The translations under genes and the position numbers were made by a program. From Plantago major (Eukaryota > Streptophyta > Magnoliopsida > Lamiales > Plantaginaceae), in NCBI GenBank assembly GCA_026545765.1, contig CM048844.1, positions 18,918,237 through 18,982,236 of the forward strand: a stretch of 64,000 nt of DNA. Reading direction: 5' to 3'. Within the stretch, counting starts at the first letter, position 1. Every line of letters starts with the position of its first letter. The notes below the pieces were generated by a model. The model did no database searches. It saw only the letters and a list, made by a program, of their open reading frames with translations, and was not told where the DNA came from. This document shows, piece by piece, positions 11,350 through 22,537 of this stretch.

Positions 11350-12314
11350 CTGGTTTGATGTCACTATGTGTAACCCCTTTCTGGTGCAAGTAGTGAACCG
11401 CAGTAACCTGTAAAAGAGAATGAAAGTATTAGCATAATACTAGTTACCAAATATATTTCACATTTTATTTAATAAATAACGTACCATCTGTAGAACTATC
11501 TCTCTCATAGACTCACGACCTCGTGGGGTGGATTTAATCCACCCCCCACCAAGTCGATAATCTATAATCCGTGTACAAGAGGGTGCGGAGAGACAGCCCC
11601 TCGTACAAGGATATGATGACAATGGCACCATCATCGTCAATGTAATGATCTATATATCGTCCAACATGCTGGAACTCCCGTAGCACCACACCGAAGTAAA
11701 TCTCCCGAATGGCACTCAAGTAAGAGTAAGTGGACTGAGTCTGCAAGTGTGGAGAGTTGTGACAAAGCTAATGTGAATAAATACATTGAGAAGTTTTCTG
11801 AACTGAGATCATTTATATTGCATAGGGAAAGTGTTTTGTCTGAAGCATGTTCTCGATCTTTACTCTCATTTTCTGTTAAATCGCATTTCAATTAGTGTCT
11901 TTTACTATTCACTATTACTGCAGTAATAGTCTTTTATCTATTGGAGTTAAAATGCAGTTACAACCAGTTATCCAGTCACCCTCACTACCAGCAGGCGGTA
12001 ATTCCGTTGGAGTCACACTTTCAGTATTTCATGGAAATGACGTGACTCGGGAGAATCATTGAGAATTGTTGAGGTTTGTTCCTCAACGTTTTCACCTTTA
12101 TTCTTCCTTACAGATTATTCCCGTACCTACCCTGATACACTATACCTGATCTTCTTCTCAGGTATGCGCCGGTGAACTTGGTCATATATGTTCATTAGCC
12201 TTTAATCTTTTATGAGCAGACTCAATTGTTATTCGGTTATCATTGATTAATATTTATACTAAGCCGGATTATACATTGTCATACTTGTGTTCTTTCACAA
12301 ACACAGTTGTGACC

Positions 12315-13095
12315 ATGGATACGCGTATGAAGGATATTTTTGAAAATATGAGGCAGCATGATACGGAGATAGGGGAAATGTCGGACAAGATATCTTTCCT
12401 GGATTAAAACATGTGTGAGCTGAGGCAGAAGATGCAGCATATGTTGGCTCTACAACAAGCCATGTTGAACAAGGAGAAGGACAAATCTGTGAGCGATGAA
12501 GCAGGTGGATCCAAGGCCGGATCTGAGACTTTCACAGCCCCTCCGCTCAGGCTGCAGTCACCACCACCTCAGTTGCCAACATACCGATTGGAATTTCCAG
12601 AATTCCGTGGGGAAAATCCAAGAGCATGGATGAGGAAGGCTAACAGGTATTTTCAAGTGCACCATATTGATGATGCTAGTAGGGTGATTCATGCTTCTTA
12701 TTACCTGTCTGGTATAGCTGACCTTTGGTATTGCGAGTACATTGAGGGTAGAAACCACATTCCCTGGGAATTGTTTTGCACCTTGTTGCTATAAAGGTTT
12801 TCAATTAACACAAAAGGGAGATGTCCACACTTACATAGAACAATTTGAAGAATTAAAATCTCTAGTGTGAATCAAACATCCTAATATTTATGAGGATTTC
12901 TACGTGTCTTGCTTCATGAAAGGACTCGAAGAGGAACTTAGGGTGGCAGTACAATTGTTTAGACCCAGGCATTTGGTAGCAGCTATGAACCAAGCTAGAT
13001 TGCTTGAGAATACCTTGGAAGTATGGGGTAGGAAGGGGAAGATAGGCAACTCAAAACCTAGCCAGACACAAATGCCCATTACAAGCCAAACCTAG
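12315..13095 (+). pseudogene. Ty3/gypsy gag relic
   Basis: ATG at 12315 opens a frame with MDTRMKDIFENMRQHD, followed by a stop at about 12405. It then continues with LEFPEFRGENPRAWMRKANR and SYYLSGIADLWY, the retrotrans_gag pattern, in which W and Y/F positions mark the capsid helices. A stop at about 12793 and frame changes interrupt it. A last block, FMKGLEEELRVAVQLFRPRH, closes it at 13095. No pol, LTR pair or target duplication was found, so this is an orphan fragment unrelated to the Tat or Athila copies. Confidence 0.75.
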
Positions 13096-13485
13096 CAGTC
13101 AGTCCCCACACAGGCCTAACAACTACTCCAGATAAAACAACATGCCAGTGAATATACCGTACATGATTAATTACACTTGCATAACGTATAAGAACTAAGA
13201 AGTAAGTATATAGAAGTATTTGGTATGAAAACTAGAAGGAAACAAAATTCATTCAATAACGTGTATATAGATTGTTATATTGTCATAATTAAGCATAAAA
13301 TTTTAATTTATCAATGATGATATAATTTATAAAAATTTTATGATCATATAGAACATTTTCATTTTTTTAAAAGAAAATATATCCAGAATTAATATGGTGT
13401 TGATCTATGTCTAAGTATTTAACAAAAATCTTTAAAAAAAGTTTAACACTATCCAATCTTTATGCAAATTGAGCATAAAAAATTC
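13096..13485. other. AT-rich spacer, nothing recognised
   Basis: Low-complexity AT-rich DNA between the gag relic and the GRF reading frame. No repeat ends or coding frames supported. Confidence 0.5.
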
Positions 13486-13900
13486 ATGGCTTCCTCATCA
13501 TCATCGTCAAGTGTTCGTCGTCTGAGGTTTCAAAATGAAGTTTGCAAGAAGAATTGTCAGCAAAATACGATGATACGATCTCCACAACCGCAAAAAATCC
13601 CGGGCAATTGTTTCATTGATGCCATGTCCATGGATTTTCACACTGGTGCACTCCATTGGAGTATGATGGTGAATCTTTGAACACTTCTCAGCCAACAAGC
13701 AATAGAGTAGACCAAGATCAAGTGGAAAGAAGTATGAGAAGGCTTGAAGATCAAGTGGAGAGAAGCATAAGAAGAATTGAAGACCAAATTGAAAGAGGCA
13801 TTGCAAGAATTGGAGAGCAGATTTAAAGGAGCATTGGGAGGCTAGAAGCTAGTATTTTATCTTGTTACTTTCAAGCTATGAACATATCAAGAACATGAAT
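13486..13900 (+). pseudogene. GRF-type zinc finger protein with coiled coil, broken
   Basis: ATG at 13486 is followed by a serine run and RRLRFQNEVCKKN. The PQKIPGNCFI segment that follows resembles the NPGRRF heart of plant GRF zinc fingers. Expected C/H ligands are partly lost (CKKNCQQN where C-x-C is usual). The frame then breaks near 13620-13680. In another frame a heptad-like repeat follows: RSMRRLEDQVERSIRRIEDQ, then IERGIARIGEQI and a stop. Short plant GRF proteins often have this layout (finger, then coiled coil) and some derive from transposons. The function of an intact version is unknown. Confidence 0.5.
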
Positions 13901-14199
13901 GTGTAATTGTAAAACCCCGACTTTTCATTAAATCGTTTTATTTTTTATTTTTAATTTTAGTTCCTTATTTAATAGTGAATAATTTTCTTAGTGGTTAATT
14001 GGATTTTTTACCCATAAGTCACTAATGGGCTTCTTTTTTACTTTTAGACACCAATAGATATTGGGTTTACTAATGAGTCACCTTCCTTACCCAGAAGACA
14101 CCAAAAGTGACTGCTTTGTAACTTAAATCGTGTGTATTCATTTTAGGTCACCCTTCTCATTAGTTTAATTAAACAATATTGCGGTGTCCTGAATCCACA

Positions 14200-15885
14200 A
14201 TCATATCACGATTATTTTGTATTCCTTCTTATGAGCTTTAATTAAATTTTTATAGACCTTCATAGCAAACTTTGTCCGGGAAAAAATTGCCTCATCACTT
14301 TGATCTGGCAAGTGGAGTAGTGAGATGTTTTGAAGCAAAATTCTCATGTTGCTTAAGTTTTATTTCTTATTAGTTTAATTAATATTTTTATTTTTTATTT
14401 ATACCTCTGGAATAGTTTAGCCTGGACATGACGTGCCACGGGAAAAGTTTACCTCGGGCATGGCATGCCCCGGGCAAAGTTTGCCCCGGGCATGGCGTGC
14501 CACGGGCAAAGTTTGCCCGGGGCAAATTTTTTTAATTAATCTTGTATATTGTGATTATTTTGTATTCCTTCTTATGAGCATTAGTTGACAAGTTTAATTC
14601 CATTACCACAATATTATGTGATATTTAATTAAATTTTTATAGAACTTCATAGCAAACTTTGTCCGGGAAAAAATTGCCTCATCACTGTTTTGAACCAAAA
14701 TTCTCATGTTGCTTAAGTTTTATTTCTTATTAGTTTAATTAATTTTTTTATTTTTTTATTTATACCTCTAAGAATAGTTTACCGTGGGCATGGCGTGCCA
14801 CGGGCAAAGTTTGCCCGGGGCAATTTTTTTTAATTAATCTTGTATATTGTGATTATTTTGTATTCCTTCTTATGCGCATTAGTTGACAAGTTTAATTCCA
14901 TTACCACAATATTATGTGATATTTAATTAAATTTTTATAGACCTTCATAGCAAACTTTGTCCGGGAAAAAATTGCCTCATCACTTTGATTTGGCAAGCGG
15001 AGTAGTGAGATGTTTTGAACCAAAATTCTCATGTTGCTTAAGTTTTATTTCTTACTAGTTTAATTAATTTTTTTATTTTTTTATTTATACCTCTGGGAAT
15101 AGTTTGCCCCGGGCATGGCGTGCCACGGGCAAAGTTTGCCCCGGGCATGGCATGCCACGGGCAAAGTTTTCCCGGGGTAAATTTTTTTAATTAATCTTGT
15201 ATATTGTGATTATTTTGTATTCCTGCTTATGAGCATTAGTTGACAAGTTTAATTCCATTACCACAATATTATGTGATATTTAATTAAATTTTTATAGACC
15301 TTCATAGCAAATTTTGTCCGGGAAAAAATTGCCTCATCACTTTGATCTGGCAAGCGGAGTAGTGAGATGTTTTGAACCAAAATTCTGATGTTGCTTAAGT
15401 TTTATTTCTTATTAGTTTAATTATTTTTTATTTTTTTATTTATACATCTGGGAATAGTTTGCCCCGGGCATGGCGTGCCACGGGCAAAGTTTGCCCCGGG
15501 CATGGCATGCCACGTGCAAAGTTTGCCCCGGGTAAATTTTTTTAATTAATCTTGTATATTGTGATTATTTTGTATTCCTTCTTATGAGCATTAGTTGACA
15601 AGTTTAATTCCATTACCACAATATTATGTGATATTTAATTAAATTTTTATAGACCTTCATAGCAAACTTTGTCCGGGAAAAATTGCCTCATCACTTTGAT
15701 CTGGCAAGCGGAGTAGTAAGATGTTTTGAAACAAAATTCTCATGTTGCTTAAGTTTTATTTCATATTAGTTTAATTAATTTTTCTATTTTTTTATTTATA
15801 CCTCTGGGATTAGTTTACCCTGGGCATGGCGTGCCACGGGCAATGTTTGCCCCGGGCATGGCGTGCCAAGGGCAAAGTTTGTTGT
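14200..15885. repeat. Five-copy tandem array with palindromic GC-rich core
   Basis: The marker ttcatagcaaactttgtccg recurs near 14258, 14645, 14943, 15300 and 15655, giving spacings of 387, 298, 357 and 355 bp. Each unit has an AT-rich part (gacaagtttaattccatta, aattaatcttgtatattg). It also has a core of one to two copies of a sequence opening tttgccccgggcatgg and closing cgtgccacgggcaaa. The core is an interrupted palindrome: outer arms TTTGCCC/GGGCAAA, inner arms GGCA/TGCC. Cores lie near 14421-14523, 14783-14823, 15104-15176, 15460-15533 and 15817-15875. The array ends about 80 bp before the presumed 5' leader of the phosphatase gene. No coding potential. Confidence 0.93.
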
Positions 15886-15959
15886 TTTAGAGTAAAAATT
15901 TATCCCAAAGGTGATTGATCCGTAGCTCGCCGGTGTTTAATTGGGGATAACCTAATTAA

Positions 15960-18057
15960 TTATAGTTTGTTTCAGAGTTCAAGTTGATTTGGGGGTCACC
16001 TCGTTTCTTCTTCCAATTGTACCCCTTTTACGTTTCTATCCTTCTCCTGCTCAGTTCCCTCTTCTTCTCGTTTTCTTCTTCTTCTCCTGCTCGACTTCTA
16101 TTTCCTCTCTTCTCTCGATTTCTTCCTCCATCGGTGCCTATACCTACGTCGTCCCAACCACACTAACAGGAATCGATAGATAGATTGGGTGGATTCGGAT
16201 TGATAAACTCCTCGATATCAAGCCAGACGAACATCACTCGTCCTTAACCTCGCCGTTTCTTCTTTGTTCTGGATCAAATTCTGCCGTGTCGATTCCGTTC
16301 TAAGACGCCTCGAGTCTTAATTTTCTTTCTCGTGATTTAGTCTCGGGTGGGTGTTTGTGTTTTCATCCTGTTTCTGTATAATTGAATCGAAATCCCCTTT
16401 CCTTCTTTTGAATTCGACTTGCTTCGCTTCGCAATGACTCGCTGCTCGCTTTGTAGTCGAATTTATCCCCTTGTCTGTTATGCTTCTTGTGCCTTAATCT
16501 GTACAGTTCTGGGTTTCTTTTGTTGTTCAAGTCGAACTCGTAATTTGGCTTGTTCTTGTTGAAATTGACGTGCCAGATTATTATTGTTAATGGTCTTGAC
16601 GTGCTCTGTTTGAACCGTATGCTCCGTTTTCTGTTGAGTCGTTAGTCGCCGCCCACGCTGCGTTTCATGTACTTTGGGTCGCCAACGGCTTAGTATGATG
16701 TTTCGCTCGCTTCTTGCTTTCGTTTGGGTATATACTGTACTGCAAGCTCCCCTAGGCTCATTTGCGGTTATATAATAATTTTCAAAGCTATAGTTATGTT
16801 GTATGCAAGCTTCTTTATAAATTGTAGATCGTTAATTTTCGTGATTTTATGTTTTATGATATTTGCTTGATTGTCAGTGTGATATGTGTCTCTACTCTTT
16901 AGGATTTACTCACCCTAATCAATTGATTGTCAGAATTATGATATCAAGTGTGTTAGAACATGGACTATTGTTAGTATATGGATTATTGCTTATTTCGACT
17001 GTAGTCCAGAAACCATGATTAGTGTTTTCAATATTAATTCTTTATCTCCAGGTTTTGTGTTGTTGCTAAGTACTGCAATGTTGTAAATCTTGACCCATCT
17101 TTGTGCAAGGCCTATCTTTAACTATTTGTGTAAATGTCATATGCCTGTAATATATAACAAGTCCTAATTGTTGTTTTGTAGCTCTGTACGTGTTCTGTTA
17201 GTACACGACCTACAACTAAATGAAATTGCATGATGGATATAATAGAGGGTTATGTTAGGTATTTCATACGAAATTGTCCCCAGCCGAACTGAGATCGTTT
17301 GTGGCTTGTATTGTCTCCTAAATCTTAACCATCAAACCCAAACCAAATGAAAGAAGCAAAACAAGCCAAGTTGGGCACGGAATCAATCTCAAAAATAGTT
17401 ATTTATCCGAAATCATCAGCCCTGGAATCTTCAGCGCTGCGTTTATGAATCCCTAATTTATTTCTTCCTGCTTTCTCGCATAATTAAGATTAATCGTCCC
17501 TCCATCTCTCAATTTTGATTCTGTTTCTTTAATTACAAGGTTCGATTTGATTTACCTATGTAGTGATTGATTAATATTACATCATGTTTGTCTTTTATTT
17601 TTCTCAATGTTGTGTTATCTGTTGTCGATTGTCATATTTGAACCTTTTTAATTTGTCTGAAAGTGTTTTTTTTTAATCTTAGTATTACTTTAAGTTGAAT
17701 TTTCATGTAAGGGGGTGTGATGGTTTCAAAGTTTCAGGGTTAAGAATTTGATAGAGGATAAATAAATAGGGTGTGTTTGAGTTTTTCTCCATGATTTTAG
17801 TATATGAATGAAACAGCGTATGTATGCGACTAGCTCGATCGACTGTTTATCTGGCAACAGGATATGTTTATGTGTCCGTAAGATTGAGTTCCTTCTCCTC
17901 ACCTAATCCTCCCTCGCTTATTTCCATGATTGGTGTATGCTGCATACAATACATTGTCTGCATTATTGTGACTTGACATCTCGGTTATTTTGCACGTATC
18001 CAGGCCAGTTTTGCAGATCAGCTGATCGTAGATAAACAGGAAAGCTGAGATCGAACC
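15960..18057 (+). promoter_or_regulatory. Probable 5' leader and first intron of the phosphatase gene
   Basis: A pyrimidine-rich leader (cttcttcc/ctcctgctc runs, 16000-16140) is typical of plant 5' UTRs. A possible donor cgg|gtgggt occurs at 16346/16347. An acceptor tatccag lies just before 18004, upstream of the ATG at 18058. The roughly 1.6 kb between is T-rich with no coding frame, consistent with a long leader intron. Transcription start and splice choice are inferred; no TATA box is obvious. Confidence 0.4.
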
Positions 18058-19303
18058 ATGATATCTTCCAAGAGAGATTTCCCAGTTCGTTTGACAGCCG
18101 TATGTCTTTTATTCCTGCTGCTTGGACCACAACTATCACTCTATTCATACACATCAGCCATGGGATCATACACATATATGGATGATATTCATCGCAAATA
18201 TGGGGGGTGGGCACAACCTGGACTATATTCCATACATGTGCGCGAACCTACCAGAATTGAAGAGGTAAATCACTCAACTATGAGCACCTAAGTGCCTGTT
18301 TGCAAAACATCTTTGAAAACTAATTATAGCTTTTCTATAGAAGAATTAGCAGAATATATGATTCGTTCAATTCTTTGATTGAATTTTTTCCCTCCATATT
18401 TGGTTTGGTTCTTGCACATGTAATGTAGTAGGTGTTTGCAACGACACAACCCACACAACCACTTTTACTTGATTCTGCATTTAATCAAGAACTTATTAAG
18501 GCCCAATATGATCTCTATTAATTGCACTTGCTTTCTCAGGGCCTTTACTTAGGATCGTTTGGAGCAGCTATGAACAAGACCGCTTTGAAAAGCGTAAACG
18601 TCACATGTATTGAGTTTCACAGTGGGCAAGTTTCCTAGTCCCTATCCTGACGATTTCATCTACAAAACTATCGATGGTCCGTAATTAATTCTCTGTTCCC
18701 TATTGCAGTTTTCAGTTTCTAGTTCACCCTTTACTAGCTTTGGCCTGGGTTTTGATTAAAATGGTTGTTTTATGTGAACTGATAAATGAAACAGTTTTTG
18801 ATAATCCGGGAGTGAAGTTATCCCATTATTTCAACGAGTTCTTTAAGTTTATTGAAGATGCTAGAGCGCGTGGAGACACTGTCTTGGTCCAGTGCGTTTG
18901 TGGAACATCTAGAAGGTATTCTTTTCTTTTGGTTTTATTGATTTCAGATCACTACATTCAAATCTCCTTTCTAGGTCTATCATGTTTCCTTGATTCATTG
19001 TTTGGTTTGTTTTCGTACATTGCAGTGCGACTGTTGTAATTGCTTATATGATGTTTAAGTACGGTATGAGTTATATTGACGCATTCACGCATATCTTGGA
19101 AAGAAGAACGGTGATATCTCTCGACTCTGACTTCGAATTACAACTCAAGGAGTTTGAGAAATCACTTCAAGGTGAATTGTTTTCTGTTTGTCTGGTTCAA
19201 ATTTATGATCATTGCTTAGATTTTAACAATTATAGATCCTCATAATGCAGGATGGCGAGATGAACCATATAACATCAGTTTCGTCTCAAAGCATTTCGAA
19301 TGA
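18058..19303 (+). pseudogene. Dual-specificity protein phosphatase (plant DSP1/MKP-like), probably inactive
   Basis: Five exons with GT-AG borders: 18058-18264, 18540-18676, 18795-18915, 19026-19171 and 19251-19303 (TGA). The protein reads RIEEGLYLGSFGAAMNK, then FPSPYPDDFIYKTID, then GDTVLVQCVCGTSRSATVVI, then FELQLKEFEKSLQ, matching plant MAPK phosphatase-like DSPs. The signature CX5R loop (CVCGTSR) is kept, but the histidine normally before the cysteine is glutamine (VQC). Exon 2 is two bases short for its phase: after KSVNVT the frame runs to a TAG, and a shift near 18600-18607 is needed to read the conserved block. The N-terminus has a hydrophobic run (LTAVCLLFLLLG) not usual in this family. 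Called a pseudogene because of the frameshift. Confidence 0.75.
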
Positions 19304-19463
19304 GAATCCAATGGAGGCTGCTAAAAATGTTTCCAGATTGAAATTTAGTTACTTCTTCTATTAATTATTGGATTTATTAGCATGTCTACACGTGAGCGAG
19401 AGGTTATACTTTACCATTTTTAATGAATTAACCACATTCTTCTTGAATCATTCTTATTTATTA

Positions 19464-19696
19464 CTTCATCCGTTTCACTAAAAGTGTTACAATTTTTCAT
19501 TTTGCGCTTTTCCTTTTATGGAATTAGTTTTATAATAAAATTAATTTCTAACCACACATTTTCGGGTCAACATGTACTTTTCCACTTAATTAATATATCA
19601 TACTCATTATCCACAACATATTTTTTAGGACCACATACTTGTATACATTTTCCTTAAAAATTGTGTCCAACACAATTGTTTCACTTCTAGGAGGGC
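19464..19696. mobile_element. Stowaway-like MITE
   Basis: The left end reads cttcatccgtttcactaaaa and the reverse complement of the right end reads ccctcctagaagtgaaacaa. Both are degenerate forms of the CTCCCTCCGT-type terminus of Stowaway (Tc1/mariner) MITEs. TA precedes the left end. It is about 233 bp, AT-rich inside and non-coding. Confidence 0.55.
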
Positions 19697-20609
19697 ATCA
19701 TGTTTTTTTTATCTATTCGTAATTCAATTGTGCTTTTCAATCATCGAGTACAAATTCTGGCGCTGAGAAAATCTATCTATCTATACATTAAAAGAAAAAG
19801 ATTTGAAGTATTCTCATGCATTACACATCATCAATTATGTGGAAATATGAAGGATTTTGATTGGTTATTACAATTTTAAATTTGGTATGTTGGATGTGGA
19901 ACATTTTAAGTTGTTAAGATGTAGTGCACCATATAACTCTCATTATTTATTTTTAGTATGTTGACTCAATACATAATTATTATTTAATCTCATATATATT
20001 TATTTACAAAATTTCAAAAAATATTTTAAACATATATATAGATTCACCGCGACAAGACGAATCCATAGATATCAAACTTGAATATTTTATTAATTAATTA
20101 AAGTATTTATTTATTAAAATATTATTTTTATTAAATAACATAAATTGAAATAATGAAAATTTAAAAATAGAGCATTTATTAAATACTCAATACTTCTCCA
20201 GTTATCAAAGAAATCAATATTTATTTAGGTATACAATTACGAATGGATACATTAAAAATGACCAATAAAGTTATGCATTAGATTAGATACAAACCATCAT
20301 CTTATCAACATTTACATGAATTCTAACACATTTTCTACTTTTTACTCATTATTTATTCAAATATTACCTTCTGCCTTATATATTTACTACATGAAACATT
20401 TTGAATATAAATTTCAATTTATATATATTGAGTTTGTTATGATTTTAAAAATTTACTTTATTGAATTATTAATGCACTATTTTAAGGATGAAATAGATAT
20501 AGTCAGTAAAAGATCTTTATGTGCTGCATAGTCAATTGTGGCAACACCTTGGTTATTTCTTGATCTTGGTATCATTTTAGTTAATTTTGATGCTATTTAG
20601 CAGAAAGTC
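19697..20609. other. Very AT-rich spacer, no gene
   Basis: Nothing coding is supported. A stretch from about 19775 (atctatctatacattaaaag) resembles the 5' ends of some plant Helitrons, but no 3' hairpin plus CTRR end was located, so no element is called. Confidence 0.4.
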
Positions 20610-20880
20610 AACATAGGGGTGGTATTGGTGTTGTTGCTAGGTATCAATGGCCAAGATTATTGCTTGGTGTCAAAATTTGTGTCTTGTGGTTCCTTTAAAA
20701 GGTGTGAAAAGTTTGACTGACAAATTAGCAACTGGAGTGGTTCGAAATTTTGAGTGGCAACATGTAGTAATTAATTAAAGCGGATTTCTCTTTGGTGATT
20801 AAATCTCCTAAGTCTGCAGATTATAGATTTGCATCTTTTTCTTTACATTATAGAATAAATCGAGGCATTTAATGTAGAAT
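20610..20880 (+). pseudogene. Weak RNase H-like (RVT_3) relic
   Basis: Frames contain RGGIGVVARYQWPRLLLGVK and then ADFSLVIKSPKSADYRFASF, reminiscent of the RNase H tail of plant LINEs or LINE-derived proteins (G-G-I-G-V-V-x-R and LVIK positions). Many stops. Low information; it could be chance similarity. Confidence 0.35.
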
Positions 20881-21933
20881 TTTGTCCATTAGTAGTCGCT
20901 ATGCTCTAATTTTATTTTTTTGATATTTTCATGATCATTGTTTTGAACTATGCTAATTTGAAAATATGTTCTACAAGTATTAGTTGTTTATCCAGTAGGT
21001 ACTCAGTTTATATAATTGTTCTATTAATAGTGCATATAACAACATCTTCGCATTTACTTCAATGGGTTGAAAATAGACAAGGAAATCAATAAATGAAAAT
21101 GTACTTAATATTGCTTTAAGATAGGTGCACAAAATTGGAACATTGTTGCCCAACAAAGTACAAACTCCAAAATTTTGCCAACGGTACATATATGACGTTG
21201 AGCACATAATTGACAACATGATCATTGCTCTTGAGTGCACTTTTATAAACCTCTACACTCAATTTTATGTATCTTTCACATATTTCGTTTAAAAAAATAT
21301 TTGGCATACATCATTTAGTATCCATTAGAATTATAGATACTCGATGGTAAATAATTTATTTTATTATTTTGGTAAATCCAAACCAATGGAGCTGGTGCGA
21401 AAATGGTTTATGTGACAATGATCAAAATCATTATTAATTATGCAAAGATATACAAATTAATTGTTAAAATTTCATTCCTGCAATTACACATTAGTAAAAA
21501 ATAGATGACAATTAACGAGAAAAACAAAATTACATTTTAGTCCACACAAACTCGACCACAACTTCAATTAATACCTGAAAAGACATTTCTGCCCATATTA
21601 TTATTATTGTTAACAAACAATAACAAAGCAGATAAATTGCAACCCAAAATATGAACAATTAAGATTCTAATGAACACCCATTACATTACATTAAGAAAAA
21701 GCACAAATAATATCCATTGACATTCTTTCAATTGCAAAAATGTTCCAATTTCTAACTGAGGTCAACTCCAACATTTGAACGTTAAAATACAATCCATTTC
21801 ACATGTCCAATTCTTAGATTTTCAGCTCCGATGGGGCTCAATGTAATAACCCTTATTATTTCTGCAAACATAAGATAATGGATGACAATTACATATTTTG
21901 TAGTCTCTCCTATAAAATTATTGCAGCTTATAG
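20881..21933. other. AT-rich DNA upstream of the Helitron exon
   Basis: No domain, RNA gene or clear repeat ends seen. It may contain the decayed 5' exons of the Helitron gene. Confidence 0.4.
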
Positions 21934-22537
21934 CAAAAACGTGCCAAGGATGGACGGACCTATAATTTACCTACTGCATCAGAGGTTGCTGCCATTATTG
22001 AAGGAGACATTGAGAATGTGAGGCATAAGAGGGATATCATGGTTGAGTTGAAGTCGACTGGATATTTGCAAAGGATAAAAGAATTTCTTCCATGCTATAT
22101 CCCTTTGCATTACCCACTATTGTTCGTGTATGCAGAAGATGGTTGGTATACAGAGATACCCAGAACTACATACAGTAAGAGGCCAGATCTCACACTTAGG
22201 GAGTTCTTAGCATTCAGAATTCAACACAGGGAGGGAGAAGGTCACCAGCTTATACTTGGCAGGAGATTGTTTCAACAGTTTATTGTTGATTCCTACATGA
22301 TGATGGAGTCACAAAGACTTCAGTGGATTCGTCACAATCAACCAAAGCTTATATACAAATCTTATAAGAAGATTGCCAGCAAAGTTGATAACTTTGAATA
22401 TGATCCTACATCATGTGGTAGTCTCTTCATACTGCCATCATCTTATCAAGGGGGTGCTAGATGGTACATGCAGATGTACCAGGATTCTATGGCTATATGC
22501 AAGTGGGCAGGATATCCGTGCATGTTCATAACATTTA

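Larger units (their letters stand above)
2703..11740 (-). pseudogene. Plant protein kinase gene (kinase/PP2C, At3g63340-type), fragmented by transposons
   Basis: Eight exons can be traced on the minus strand with GT-AG borders and mostly consistent phase: 11740-11485, 11407-11350, 4419-4338, 4251-4192, 4101-4027, 3945-3823, 2946-2839 and 2757-2703. They spell kinase subdomains in order: N-lobe hinge region (YEGLSLRTLLYT), catalytic loop HSDIKPANIAVC (usual HRD is HSD), IDFGSA (DFG), FYWAPEAF (APE), YDMWTVGVVIMELVLG (subdomain IX), YYVKSRDP and LMDLVRRLLQGDP. The pattern resembles plant kinase/PP2C proteins of the At3g63340 type, from recall. Defects: a frameshift at a C6 run (11542-11547) and an in-frame TAA at 2849-2847. 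No first exon is seen, and nothing follows 2703 because the duplicated block begins there. A LINE fragment, a MITE and Copia sit in introns. Likely a pseudogene, although some defects could be sequence errors. Confidence 0.75.

Noticed and set aside
14200..15885. CRISPR-like repeat array
   Set aside because: Units are 300-390 bp with near-identical content throughout, with no short repeat/unique spacer pattern, in a plant genome.
19775..20530. Possible non-autonomous Helitron
   Set aside because: Only a Helitron-like 5' string was found; no 3' hairpin with CTRR end could be located.
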